From assembly GCA_029962745.1 (NCBI GenBank), contig CM057151.1, positions 6,429,706 to 6,493,705 of the forward strand: a DNA stretch of 64,000 nt, read 5' to 3'. Below the pieces are notes generated by a model that made no database searches, had not been told where the DNA came from, and worked only from the letters and a program-made list of their open reading frames with translations. Positions 46,631 to 59,608 of the stretch are shown here, piece by piece. Made by a program: the position numbers and the translations under genes. Source of the DNA: Echinometra lucunter. Its lineage: Eukaryota; Echinodermata; Echinoidea; Camarodonta; Echinometridae. How positions within the stretch are numbered: position 1 is the stretch's first letter; every line of letters begins with the position of its first letter.

Positions 46631-49600
46631 TTGTGGTTACCTAGTTGAAACTGGGTCACAGCTGAGGAGTCAAAAATATCCTGAAATCTTACCACATTTG
46701 GGGGTTTCCTTGCCAACACGACTTTAAAAAAAAAACTTTAGGCAGATGATTTTCTGCTGATGAAATCATGCTCTTTTAAATGAACTAACATTGTTTCAAC
46801 ATTGGGTACCCCCTTTAAAGGCATGGCATTGTATGCGTGGTTATAAAATTTAACTGTGAGCAGCATACATTATGTATCATGACTGCGCCCAAAAACTACA
46901 TGCCAGTCAATCAGACTTCCAAAGTACTTTGCGTAAGACCTCTTTTAAACCAAGCGGCCCGGGACCGCGGCTGTGGCCTGTATCTAGATCCTTTTAACGT
47001 TTCGTCGTAGGAGCGCTCTGCAAATAAACAAAGCTTTTTTTTACCCCCGCACGCCCGGTTTGTAGTTCTACTATATTGGCTTTATGACGTCGTTGAAACG
47101 GAAGATGGCCCCGCATTTGGCCCCGCTACGCAGCGAGGAAGTGGAGCGACCGAGTGGGGGAGGGTGTGGGAGGGGGATCCTCCCTCCCACGGTAAGGACT
47201 TTTTCAAAATATCATGTGCGAAAGTCGCATTTTAAGGGCACTTTTAGAGTCTATTTATCAGCATTACAAGCATTAATAGTTTATCAATAATTTTGATTAC
47301 TTCTGGGGAACTTGCTACCATTATTATTCTTTCCTTTCAAGTGCTTATTTTCATCAAGAAAGTATGATAATAATTTACGTATAAACAATAAACAGTTTGG
47401 CTGTAATTTTTTTTTCTTTACCCCAATTGAAGTTTGCATTGTTTTGTATTCTGTTCAATAATGACATGAATATGATTGTATTTGTATATATTAAAATATA
47501 TCAAACTCAAAACAAAATGCATTATTTGCCAGTGGGTGCACGCGTGTACGCCGTCATACAGTAAAGTACAGGAATTAACAGCATAGAGAGGTGAGCACGC
47601 CCGGCCAAACCCCCGCTCGCTCTAGATAGCTAAGCTCTATGGCCATGCATGCATTATGCCAATGCTGTAATCGTCAATCCCGTCTCAGTGCACTGCACTT
47701 GGCCCTATCGTCTAAAACTGAGAATGCACTGAAAAGTTTAGTACATGACAATTTTTTTTGACATTGTTAATTTTCAATGGGAATTTAACTCATCTCCTTG
47801 GCAAGGTATACAAAAATCACTGTCCCCCGTGGTCCCCCTTCTTTTCTGACAAAACATGGGGGGACATTTGATATGATGTCCCCCACCCCAAAAATCGTGG
47901 GGGGAACGTGTCCCCCACCAATTAACGCCCATGTTATCCACAAGTATATTCGACAGTGATAGCTGCATGGGTAAGGGTCATTATAACATGTTATATGACA
48001 ATGAGGCAAGTAATCATTTCAGTATCAGCATAATTACTTATTTGATGAAATATTCATCTGGAGGAAAGTAGCAACAACCAAAAACTCTTTTAATGGTGTG
48101 ATTTTCATGATTACCGTACTGCTTATTCTGATTTCATGTGATTTAATGCTCAAAATCAATCAATTTGCTCTACTTTTAAAGTGCAGAGATAATGTAATAT
48201 CTATCTTGTTACCTGGAAAGTAAATGAATGCTTTTGATCGAGCTCATGTTTTGAACATCTGTTGCAGGCTGCAATTTGTGATATTGAAACAATATTCTGT
48301 TTTATTGGTTGTATCTCTTAAACTACAAAAGGACTCTTAGTTTCTTTATTCAGTGGGAGTGAAATCAATACCACATTTGGGTAATTCAAGGCAAACATGA
48401 AAACTTTTATGTTCCCTGTGGTTATTAGAATGTTGTGACATTTGTTCCAGATTTTATTGTACTGGTATTGAATATAAATGTATAAGGGCCTCTAGGTGTG
48501 GTAGTGGTAGGTTAGCTTTTGGGGTAGGTTAAGTATAGTGCTGGGTCCAAAGGTGGAAGGAATTCAAATAGTGTTAAACTTGACAGCAGAGCAGTTGTGA
48601 CTGGAGGGTATGTCGTATTTATTGAATTAATTGACGTCAGCACCGTGAACACTAAGCCCATGATAACTTGGACTAGGTTCTTTGGAAATTGCATGTTATA
48701 CTGAGATCAAATCACATTTAAAAACAGGTTAACAATATGTGGCATTGATTGCAGAAGTTTAGAACTTTGAAGCGAGTCTTGGACAGAAATGTGTTTTAGC
48801 ATTTGAATTAAAACTTGTGAAAAAGTCCTATGTTGATATAAAACAGGACATATATTTATAAGTGGTGGGAACCATTTACAAAAATGATAATAATCCTCAT
48901 GGGCAGCGTATTTTTACTTTGAAGACAATCACTTTTGGTAGAAATACCATCTCAGGTGAGTGTGCCAATCATTTGCAAAATTCATGTCTACGCAAACAAA
49001 TACATGTATTTGATGGAACCTTATGTGAGGGAAAATTGATGTAATAGTGGACAAAGTGATAGATAAAGACAAGACAAAGTATTAAATTATTCAGGGATCA
49101 ATAATACTGAATACACTTCTAATCTACAAAAGGGTATGTAGAAAGAAAATGTGAATAATAGGACATCTTGTTGAGTGCATATGTTTTATTTTTGCTTTAT
49201 GTACATGTACATGTATTTCATTGTGCTTCTTGTGCAGTTTTAAGGAAGCACATTAATTCAATGTCAATTTTGTGACTTCTGATAATACAACTGAAATTTT
49301 GAAGTCGGCCTTAATATTCAGAAAGTAGAGCTCACATTTTTTTTTTTTTAAAGAAAACTTGTATTAAGACAGAAACATTTGAATTGTTCTGAACTTTCAG
49401 TACTTGTAAAGTACTCTAAGCTTCACTGGTTGTGCATTATTTTTTTTTTTTTATTTTTTTTTTTTTATGATGTACTTGTAGCAGACATCTAAATTTTAAA
49501 AATCTTTAGCTCATCAGAAATATTTTCAGTTAGAGCATGATAGTAGCCAAGTGCTTGTAGCTCACTTAGAAGTGCCTGTTTAAGATTCATTCTCAACGAT

Positions 49601-50098
49601 AAAGTATTTAGGGCATGTAAAACAGGGTACTTGTGTGCCTCTGAAGTATATTTTGCCTGAAGTGTTATCTTGAAGACGGTTTCATTTTCATCATGGGATG
49701 TACATATATTCTCATGAAGGATGAAAATAAATTTGCTGGAAGATATAAAGGCTTGCATTTCATTTTTTGTTTAGAAGTGCCTACACTTAATTCTGAAGTA
49801 TCTTGTAGGCCCTGTTTTCTCATTCTGTTTTTTTCCTCTTTCTTCTCCCCTCCTGCATGGGCCCTTTCTCACTATAATCTTATTAAGATGAACACTTGGT
49901 GTACATGTATGAGCAAATATTCAACCATGAAATATTTTGTTTTCATTCTGTATATAAAATGGAGAGGAAATAAATTGCAAAAAATACAAAGACTCAAGTT
50001 TTGATTGCATTTTTTTTCTATTCATAAAAAGTGCAGTTTGTAATTTATGCAAAGCTGCCTCTGAAATTTTGTATGTACCGATATAATGTGTGTATATT
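46631..50098. other. Intergenic, no gene recognised
   Basis: Mostly AT-rich. A small GC-rich patch (46950-47190) contains GCTACGCAGCGAGGAAG and GAGCGACCGAGT, similar to motifs in the nested element at 20.8 kb. A C/G-run segment at 47820-47930 resembles the ends of the 1.8-kb element. Confidence 0.5.
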
Positions 50099-50352
50099 GT
50101 CGGTGGGCTGTTAAAAACCTTGTATCTCAAAATTAAAAAATTTTGAGGACAGCTCAGGAAAAGCTCTATTTTAGAGTTATGACATAAGTGGCAACCTTCT
50201 TTTGCCTGAAAAGAGTTCTCTACAGGAATTAGGAGACTGTTTTCAGACAATATGAGGTTGCCACCATTGCCATAATTCGAAAATACAGCTTTTTCTGAGC
50301 TGTCCTCAAAATTTTTAAATTTTGAAATACAAGGTTTTAACAGCCCACTGAC
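50099..50352. mobile_element. 254-bp foldback element
   Basis: Arms of about 90-100 bp: GTCGGTGGGCTGTTAAAAAC on the left and its inverted counterpart ending CAGCCCACTGAC on the right, also pairing through TTTTGAGGACAGCTC and GGTTGCCACC. Short loop, no frame. Confidence 0.85.
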
Positions 50353-53174
50353 GAGTATGGGTTTATATTTGTATGTAAGCATGTGTGCATGTGTGTGTGC
50401 CTGTATGTACATGCAAATATTATGTATATTCAGTGTACACATTCCATAGTATCTAAGAACAGATAATTGAAACAGGAAAGGCAAAAGACTATTCACCCCT
50501 ACTTTGTATTTTGAAATGTAGGATTCTCCTAGTTGGGCATACCTATCCTAACCTATCCTACTAAAAAGAAAAGTAAATTCAGATCAGTTCATTACATTGA
50601 TGGAAATACAATCCTCACATATTGTCCTGAAACAAAATGTATCAAAGAAAAGCACCCACTGAAAGCATGACTACTGAATAGCATGGATTCATAGTACTGA
50701 GATCATGATATTCCCTACCCCTATGAAATGATTCATCATTGCTGAATGTTTGTCATTTATGTCTCATCTAAAACCTTATAAGTCTTGATGAATTATTTAC
50801 AATATCATTCATGTTGGAGGGGGTGGGGAAGCACTGAATTGCATAAAGAATGAAATAGCGAATAATAATGAAATGTGCAGTGTATTTCAGGATAGGTGAA
50901 AGAGTGATCGACTTTCCCTTTTTTCCACCTACCTTTGTTTTTTGTTCCTTTTTTCTTTTTTTGCTTATTTCATGTGTTTTTTCATATCTCCCTTCCTCTT
51001 TTTTTTTTTTTTGGACATTTCATCCCTTTGTTTTCTTGTATCCTCTTTTTTGTTGTTGAAATTCTTAATAACAATAATGATATTAGTCACCAAGAAGGCC
51101 TCAGCAGCTGTAGTGCTATTCTTTTTGAGGGTGCTTTTGCAGTTTAGTTGGGATGGCACATGCTCCCCTGTCATTCATAATCAGATAAAAGTATACATAT
51201 AAATAGAAAACGGGGAAAAAGCATATACCGGTAGCACCCAAAGAAAGTCTTTGAATTGAATAAATGAAATTCAAATAACAATGGAATTGATATCATGATC
51301 CAGAACACATTTATTGCACATCCTTTGGCACACATAAACAGAGCCCCCTCTAACATGGTGAGAAGTCATCACTGAACACAAGATGGCAGCAAAGCATAAA
51401 GGAATCTAACATTACAGAGTATCTGTAATGCACTTGCAAATATCAAGAATAAAAAGCACATATTACATATTCCATGCTTTTATCTATCATGATCATCCAT
51501 TATTTTGTAAGGTTCCGTATTCTTATCTCATTTTTGTATTCATGCACTGGATTGCATTGTTACAATTTCATTCATATCTTAAAACATTCAAATATATCTT
51601 TGTGTTTTTAATGGCCAGCTGGTATTTTTCGAACTAAGTTTTATACATTTATGATATCTACATTTGGACTAAAGTACAAGTGTATTGTGTTTTACAAATA
51701 TGGCATACCCATTATAGGGGGATTTTGCACCATTGTCAGCTAGCCCCTCTTCTACAGAAAAAATATAAATATATGAAATAGGAACCTGAACTGTGCATAA
51801 ATCTTTTAAGCATCTCAATAAAATACACTTCATAGGCTGGAATTCTCAAGAGGTTTTATATAAACCATGGGGTGATTTAAACCCCTTCGTGTTTTTTTTT
51901 TTTTTTTTAAACCGTACATGCGCTCAGAATCAGGTCCAATTATATATTTTCTTTAAGTGCGCCTATGGGCAACATACGCCTATTTTCGCTTATTTTATAT
52001 GCTTACAGAAGTTTAACCTTACCTATGGTTTAAACCTCCTTTGTGAATTATGGCCATAAAGTTTAAACAAAATTATTTTGCAAAGAAAGAGAAGTGCATT
52101 CTGACCTCTTCAAAACCTAGTACTGCACATCGAGATGACAGTGGGTAATACTACTTGGTGGTAGCCCTGTACAACACCATTCCCCTACCAGTATATATTA
52201 CAGATCAATCTTTGCACTATACATGCATGGGGATGGGGTGTCATATGTGCACCCACAAAGTGTGGAATCTCAGTTTTCATCATATATTCCTTGATAAATC
52301 TACAGAAATCACTGATTTATACATCTAAGAATATGTCTACTTCACCATAATATTTGTTATTATAAATACAACACTTGAAAAATCAGTGAAAAATAATCAA
52401 ATCACAGGCAAAGTTACATGATCAGGAAGTGTTTGAAATATTTCATTCTACACAGACAGGTCACTTTGTAAAAGGACATTTGAATTTAAAAAAATCAAAT
52501 ATTGAATAAGAAAGGAAAAATTACTCTGTGGTAACTTCAGCTACACTTTCAGCTACACTACACATTGGCTTCCAATAACAATTTGTTCAGAGCCTTTTAA
52601 ACGCAAAATACTGTAAAAGAAATGGCAAGTGGATCACGAGTGTCTTTTTATGTCAAGAATTTTCATAGAGCTATAGGCACTAATGATTTTCTGTATAAAA
52701 TTAAGAGGTCTGACACTGAACTATGCAATCTTTGCAGTCAATTAGCATTTTATGGTTGAATGTGCAGTTGTAAATCCTCTTTGGAAATGTTTAAAAACTT
52801 GAGTTCAAAACTAGGAACACAGGTTCAATATATTCATCCTTTCAAAGATATATCTAGTGTCACAAAGACCAAAAAAGCTATCTATGTATAAACTTCTTTC
52901 TTTTATGCACACCTTTTTATATTCATCACAGTTAATTTAAAAAGGAGAAACCTAACTTTCAACTTGCTTTGTCATTTCTTAAGATCGAATATAAATCAGA
53001 ATACCTGATAGCCCTAAAAATGATGAGATTAGACAACATTTTCAAAAGTTTGTATTTAATATATGATATTAAAATCTGCATTTTTCCTGTAGCTATGACT
53101 GTGAGCACTCATTTTATAATTCTGTTTTCATCCCCAGTAACAGCAAATGCACTAATTGTTCATGTTACATGCAT
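50353..53174. other. Intergenic, no gene recognised
   Basis: AT-rich, with T-rich segments at 50920-51050 and 51890-51910. Reading frames over these are compositional. No RNA gene seen. Confidence 0.5.
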
Positions 53175-53498
53175 TTAAAGATGCTAGGTCATGGGCTATG
53201 GGGAATGGATCATGATTTGCTGACACCAGACTTTGTGAAAAATACCTGTACTAGAGCTACATTTCTGGAGCACAGCAAAACAAGCTGTTCCACTGCAAAC
53301 ATTCTTCGGCCTGCTTAGGGCATTCTCGGGCCAGGGAAAGTGAGATAATGACTTTGCCATATGGGGAAAGGGTGAAGATACAGAGCATTACGTAAGGTCT
53401 GTTGGTCATAAAATTCACAGTGATGGACAACACCTGTTACTGGGTAAGCACCCATGGTGTCAAATTCCCCATTAAAGCCCACGACCTAGCGTCTTTAA
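53175..53498. mobile_element. TTAA-bounded MITE near the unidentified minus-strand gene
   Basis: Left end TTAAAGATGCTAGGTCATGG, right end an inverted near-copy (GACCTAGCGTCTTTAA). Both ends are TTAA; 324 bp. Confidence 0.8.
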
Positions 53499-53808
53499 TA
53501 CACTGTTACAGGCTGGCCTGTAAGATTACTGCGATACCCGTGGTTCAGGATATAGTACTGTGATACATGTACATGTGTTTTATTTCAGTGACCTTATTTT
53601 TTATTTTTTTTCTAAATAAGGTTCATAACCCTCTTTGTACATACCTTATCTATATGTATAGTTCAATAAAAACGAATATATATATATATATTTTAGAAAG
53701 TGGATCATGAGTGGAAAATAACCACATTGAGTATTCTTCCTGAGGATCCAAGAATCTATCAAACCTCCTCCTAGATTCCTTTAACAAAAAAGATATCAAG
53801 ACTCTATC

Positions 53809-54640
53809 TCAAGGCTCTTCAAGTAGCTTGATGGATTCAAAGACTTCCATTGTAGACTTGGTTTCCTATAATAAAGAAAAAAGAAAGAGGGAAAGGAACA
53901 TAAAGAATAAATAAATGAATCAATAAACATAGAGAATTACTGAAAGTGATAAACACATTTTAATCAATTTTTTCGAGATGTACCACAAGGATCAACCATA
54001 TGTATGTGGTACACCACAAGAAAAATAAAAGAATAAGGCCCGGAGAATTCAAACTACGTAAATTCATATCAAAGATTTTTTTTTCAAGTTAATAGGAAGG
54101 AATTCATTACAATCTAATGGAATTCGTATTAGAATGCTGGAAATTAATTTGCTTATAAATGAGAAATTACATGAGCAGAACCGTTATCCACTGCATAAAA
54201 TTGCAGGGCCTTTGCAAGTATGCAAAATAGAAATTTATGCAAATTCAATATTTGGCTGTGATTTAATTTGCTTGTTTTTGTTCGTTTCATTTCATATACA
54301 AAGAAAAACAGAGGCCTCCATTCAATGACTTCATAGGCAGAGGCATCAGAAAGTTGAGTTTGGATGATCAAATATGGGGTGCACCTTTGTCTTGCAGACA
54401 AAAGGTCCTACCCCCCACCCAACTTCCATCCGAGACGACGTTTCGCCTCCTCTGCTCATAGGAAATTTAAAAGGATAATACCTTACCCCTCACACTGGAG
54501 TTCAGTAGCTACTGGGAGGTCAGTCCACCAGGTTGTATCAGCTCAATCACATTGGATGAACTTTGACCTGTATGAGACAGAAGAGATAATAGAAACCACA
54601 CTGGCTGCTGTATTCAGTTTATTTATTATTTTCATGATTC

Positions 54641-54682
<42 letters not shown>

Positions 54683-55875
54683 TATAACTGAATTTGAAAT
54701 TCAAAATAAATTTGAACAGCAATTTGCTTATTTGACACAGATTTTTTAAAAGCCATTTTATGTATGACTTTCATATTTATTGCCAAAGCTTATTATCATT
54801 TGTCATTAAAAATTTGTTTTTTATACAATGATCCTTATTCTATTTATCTACATATGTTTTTTAATTTCTGAAAACCAATTCATTATTATCTTGAAATTAT
54901 TCTTCATAATTATGATTTACTTCATAATTCTTTGTAATTAAGTGACACAATAAATCCTCTTTTGAGGAGGGGGAGGTCCTATAGCTCCATACAATTGTCA
55001 GTAACTGTGTATCAATAAAGGGTAGCACACATTATTTGATTTGGTTCCAACCAGATTTTATAAGAAATCACATTTTCCATTAAATCTGAAATCTTTAATA
55101 AATGAAATTATCCCGAGTCTCAGAACAACTATAGGAAAACTAAAACCTAAATGTTGGTTTACTGCAAGCCTTTTAAACTGAGTAAAGGCAAAGGTGACTT
55201 CAAATCATTGATAACTGCAAGACTAATATGACGTCATTACAATTCGCAATACTAATTTTGCTTTCTTCGAGGAGGAGGCTCGCAATACTGGTAATTTGAA
55301 ATTTAGATTATAGTATTCATATGACTTTCCAGAACTTCCAGATTCAACATGTTTGAATTTTTATATAAGAAGCTATAACAATTTTTTTAAAAATCAGATT
55401 GCAGACAAGTCATACAGTGTGTGATGGGATGAATGTATCATGTACAGAAATGTACCATCACAGACGGTCATCGACTCATCCTTTATTGCTCCTTACATGA
55501 GGGTGCCTGGTTTGCACCCCTTTAGGATACACATATTTCTCTTTAGCCCAATCTAATGAACTTTTTGACCCTCTAGGTGTAAAGTAAGGAACACACATAT
55601 CAGAGTGTTGACAGACTTGGGTGGAGCTGGCCTGTTATTTGACCCCACGAATAGTAAATAAAGTAATTGTTGGAGTTGAGCCTGGTATTTCATCTTTGCA
55701 GGGAATTTCATAAAAATCAGATTGGATGTTGGTTGGAAATAACAATGTATATCAACTGTGAAATGTGTGGTGATAGAGCAAAATATCACAAAGTTTAAGC
55801 TATTTCATTGTCCTATACAAAATGTACAAACTATTAGTAAAAAAGAGTGACCAAAAAAGAGAAACAAATGGGGGC

Positions 55876-55925
<50 letters not shown>

Positions 55926-56000
55926 GTGGCCAGTCAAGAGAAAAAGAGAGACAGACAGACAGACAGAAAGAGAAAGAGATGTGGAAAGAAAGAGAGAGAA

Positions 56001-56042
<42 letters not shown>

Positions 56043-56684
56043 CATGAGAGATTGCCCAAAATAGAACATGGATGGGAAAAAGGGGAGAGGTTAATAGAGA
56101 ATCACGTAGACAGTGTAGTAATGAGATGTGATCAGTCAAGCAGACCAAATTGGATGATGCTAATGTGGGATGTAACCTCTTTGTGAGGTTTAGTAATGGC
56201 ACAGAAGACTAAGGTCTAAATATTTTCATTTGTAAGCCGCAAATTACACTCTGATGTATTACATGCAGCATTGCTATTTGGTGTAATTGTAGAGATAGAA
56301 TGATATATTGGCACTATTTGAAATTTCAACTGATATGGTGTAAAATCAGTTCCTAGTGCAAAAAATGGGTAACAAAATACTATGAATTTAAGAAATGAAT
56401 AAAAATGGTAATTGAGATGTTTCTTGCAAAAAAAATCAATTTGGAGATCATTACAGGTATGGAGAGTTCCCATGGAGCTATCTATAAGCTTCTGTAAAAT
56501 GGACAGAGAAGACAACTTGCACTAGAAGAACATTTATCTCAATTTGAATGCATTAAATACCACTTTGCCTTCATCTATTTCTATAAAGTGTAACATACCT
56601 TGAGAGCTTCCAATCGTTGCTGTAGTAGAGTTAATCGAGGGCTGTTTTTTCCCCATTCTATCAGTGTTACAGCATCACATCCAC
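53809..56684 (-). CDS. Unidentified gene, last two coding exons
   Basis: Reverse join of 56599-56684 and 53809-53865. The upstream exon has acceptor TTATCAG|GTGGA and donor CAAG|GTATGT and encodes GCDAVTLIEWGKNSPRLTLL then QQRLEALK. The terminal exon (acceptor ATTATAG|GAAAC) encodes ETKSTMEVFESIKLLEEP and a TGA at 53809-53811. The junction is in phase. The product ends in a Leu/Glu/Lys-rich stretch likely to form an alpha helix or coiled coil. I do not recognise the family and could not find the preceding exons, which must lie upstream (above 56684) and perhaps beyond the window. An alternative last exon at about 54486-54570 would add only a few residues. Confidence 0.5.
54643..54681. repeat. 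(GT)n microsatellite
   Basis: About 19 GT dinucleotides within the intron of the unidentified gene. Confidence 0.95.
55879..56043. repeat. (GA)n microsatellite
   Basis: Runs of GA broken by (CAGA)n and GTGGAGTGGCC. Reading frames on both strands here are repeat translation. Confidence 0.95.
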
Positions 56685-57534
56685 CTGATAAAGCACATAA
56701 CACATATCATGACATTAAATGATGTCAGTGGATCTAGGATTGCTAAGAAAAAAAAATAAAAAGTTGGGGTTTTTTTTTTAAAGGCAGGAGGGGTGGGGGA
56801 GAGAAGAGATGAATTTAAAAATCATACAAGTCCACAGAGCGCGTTCAACATTCACTGTAAACATTGTTGCATATCAGAATTTCCTGTTCTTCACAACAAC
56901 AGCTTCCAGTTTTCTTGATAACATTACTAATATATCACTTATTGTTTCAATATTTGCTTTTCATAGAGGGTACAAAAATGACTGATCTAAATAATTCATG
57001 GACCATTCCAAAGGAATTAAATTTTCAGGCACAGAAAGCTCTTTATAGTGGTAATTCAGTCATAACATAAGAAGAAGTTGAAGAATTAATACAAGTCAAT
57101 AATTAACAATCTCAATCATGCCTAGGCTGAACTTAAGAATGTTTTGCTCTTTTTCCGAGAAGAGATTGTTCCCATTAGCAGGTACATGTAGCTTACCAAT
57201 TTGAATATTCCATGAGCAAAAAATGCAGTATGTACAGTTATAACAGTTGAGGAATATATCTATTCTGTCAGACTTTTCCATTAAAACATTACACTAAAAT
57301 GAAAAATTTTGGCATGTTTCAAGAGAGAAAAAGAAAGAGAGAGGGAGAGAGAGAAAGAAAGAGAGATTTTCCAATAATTTATCATTTGAAATTTTTTTTT
57401 TCTATGCTATTCATTCTTGCATTTCTTATCCTTTTTCAAATATTCTAGAGTGTATTAGTGGTAGCTACAGTATTTGAGTATACCCTTGATTCAAAACTAA
57501 ATTACAAGAGAATACGTCATTTCAAGCTTTTAGG
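56685..57534. other. Upstream of the minus-strand exons, nothing recognised
   Basis: Searched on the minus strand for a further exon of the unidentified gene; none found that joins in phase. Confidence 0.45.
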
Positions 57535-57846
57535 TAGAGTCCCCAGTTTTCCGCGAAACAGAAACAGAAAAATTTCACGAAATTCAGGAAGAGCATGGAA
57601 TTCATGGAATTTCACGGAAAACACGATTTTTAGGCCCCAAAATTTAAATCATGAAAAATACAGCGAAAAACATGAAAAACAGTGCGTATATATTAGGGTA
57701 ACTTACGTTTTTTAAAAAGATTTTTACTATTTACAATTGCTTTGTCATATATTTTGTACATGTCACCAAAGAACATGGAATTTGAAGTTTAGAACACCGA
57801 AGAACACGGAATTTCCATTTTAGAAAACGGAAAACTGGGGACTCTA
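57535..57846. mobile_element. hAT-like MITE with 8-bp target duplication
   Basis: Ends TAGAGTCCCCAGTTTTCCG and the exact inverse (CGGAAAACTGGGGACTCTA) bound a 312-bp element flanked by the direct repeat CTTTTAGG (57527-57534 and 57847-57854). An 8-bp duplication with TAGAG ends is the hAT pattern. The interior repeats CACGGAATTT/CATGGAATT words. Confidence 0.9.
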
Positions 57847-59404
57847 CTTTTAGGACACTATAAAAATTGTTAGTCTATATGGGCCCCTCTCCTCTACTCT
57901 ACCCCTGCCTCATTCTACATTTGAGCATGCAAATAGTGGGTTTCTTACCATTTTGATGGGATTCATTATTCTCTATTAAAATCCTTTGTGTAAAAGACAA
58001 TCAGCTTGAAGCAAACTAGAAATACACTCATGAAATGGAGGCAAAGAGAATCCTGCCAGCTTCCGATCATCCCGCATCAAAAGCTCTTCTTCCAATGTAC
58101 ACACATCCTGGATCCTGATGCCTGTCCAGTAATGTTAAACAGAGAGAAAAGAGAAGTTTGGATGAGTCACAAGGGTAAACAGACCATCTTACTCCTCATG
58201 ACTTCAGTCTTTGATTATTACCCCTCTCTATCTATACCTTGTAACATTTGAAGGGTAATTGATGGATGCAGTGATTCATCAAGGTGGGCATTTGAGTAGA
58301 AAATGGGCTTGTTGGGAGAGTGAACTGGAAATAACTGGAGTGGAGTGCCACTGGCCATCTACAATTCATTTAGTACCAGTAGTTGTCATTCAAATGACCA
58401 CACCTATCCAGCTGTGTGCACATATTAAAACTCTCTTCTTGGTAAATTTAGATTATTCTTCATTTGGCAATTTTCATTCTGGTTCTCTGACCCAATATAC
58501 ATGTACACAGTATTCTTGAGTAATCCACTGCCATGACCATGAACACTACTAATGCATAAGCTTGGACACAATGCAGTGGAGCAATTTGCTGAGTATTCAT
58601 ATTCTGATTTCTAACTTTCTTTTAGAGTACCGGTAAGTACAAGTATTAGCACATACTGTACAATGAAAAACATAAAGGAAAGCAATATTACAGAAGATTG
58701 GTGTGGGGGGGGGGGGGGGGGGGAGGTTAGATTATGCCAACTATGAACACAGTACATAAATGGGATAAGATTGAGTTTCATTTTGAGTAGACTGTGAAAA
58801 CCTATTTCATTCCATTTCATGTCATTCATGAGTTGCCCTGTAGATTTTGAGACATAAAATTTCATTTTAACTGTAATTCAATCCAATTAAATTCTTAAAA
58901 AGAGATAATGCCCCCCCCCCCCCAATCTTTTTTTCACAGATCTTCACTCTAACAGTGCACACTGGAATTACCACCTGATACCAGCAAAGGAACCTGTTGT
59001 TGAATACATGGAACATAGCATACGTCTAGGATTGCTCCTCATGTTTCATATAGCTTCTACAGTATCTACTGAAAGTACTAAAGGTTGAATTCCATGGGGG
59101 TAACATATCTTTGAATCATTCAAAACAATAGCAACTTGCATTGGATCCGAAGCAAAGATATCTGCAATAGATGTTTCTCGAGCAATAGTTTCACCTCATT
59201 CTTGACTCATCTGCAGAAAGTACTGGTGATATTCCACTGACAGACAGTTTTTCCTTTTTCTGTGTGAATGAAGAAATAGAGAAGAGTTAAATAAGTTTAA
59301 ACTATATAAACTATATATGAATGGCCTACATCAACATCAGAGAGATCAGTTTCATAAATTGAGTTAATGAACGAAATAGAAACAAAGAAAAGATTTTTTT
59401 TTTA
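57847..59404. other. Intergenic, no gene recognised
   Basis: Includes a 19-G tract (58705-58723) and a 13-C tract (58911-58923). A minus-strand stretch at about 59050-59195 stays open for some 48 codons but has no usable splice site or start. Confidence 0.5.
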
Positions 59405-59580
59405 AAAGTGAGGCAAGAGGTGTATTTTTTGCCTCCTAGTGGCAGAAAGGTGTGAAGTAATCAAAATTTTTATAGTGCTAGTGCAAAATATGACCTCACG
59501 AGCTTGTCTGCATCTTCTGGCAAAAATTATTGACATGTTAACACGCATCTCATTGTCAACAGCAACATGACACAAAAACA
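59405..59580. repeat. Diverged dispersed repeat, copy 1
   Basis: GAGGCAAGAGGTGTATTTTT through TTGACATGTTAACACG matches 63822-64000 with many changes. Followed by a 19-G tract (59590-59608). Confidence 0.65.
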
Positions 59581-59608
59581 AAAAACCACGGGGGGGGGGG
59601 GGGGGGGG

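Noticed and set aside
54486..54570. Alternative last exon of the unidentified minus-strand gene
   Set aside because: Borders look like splice sites (ATACAG|GTCAAA), but in the correct phase it stops after six residues; kept only as a remark.
55800..56202. Leu/Ser-rich minus-strand frames and Arg/Glu-rich plus-strand frames
   Set aside because: Produced by the GA microsatellite.
59050..59195. Minus-strand open stretch (IADIFASDPMQVAIVLNDSK) as an exon of the unidentified gene
   Set aside because: The good acceptor upstream gives a stop in all three phases before the open part, and there is no usable donor.
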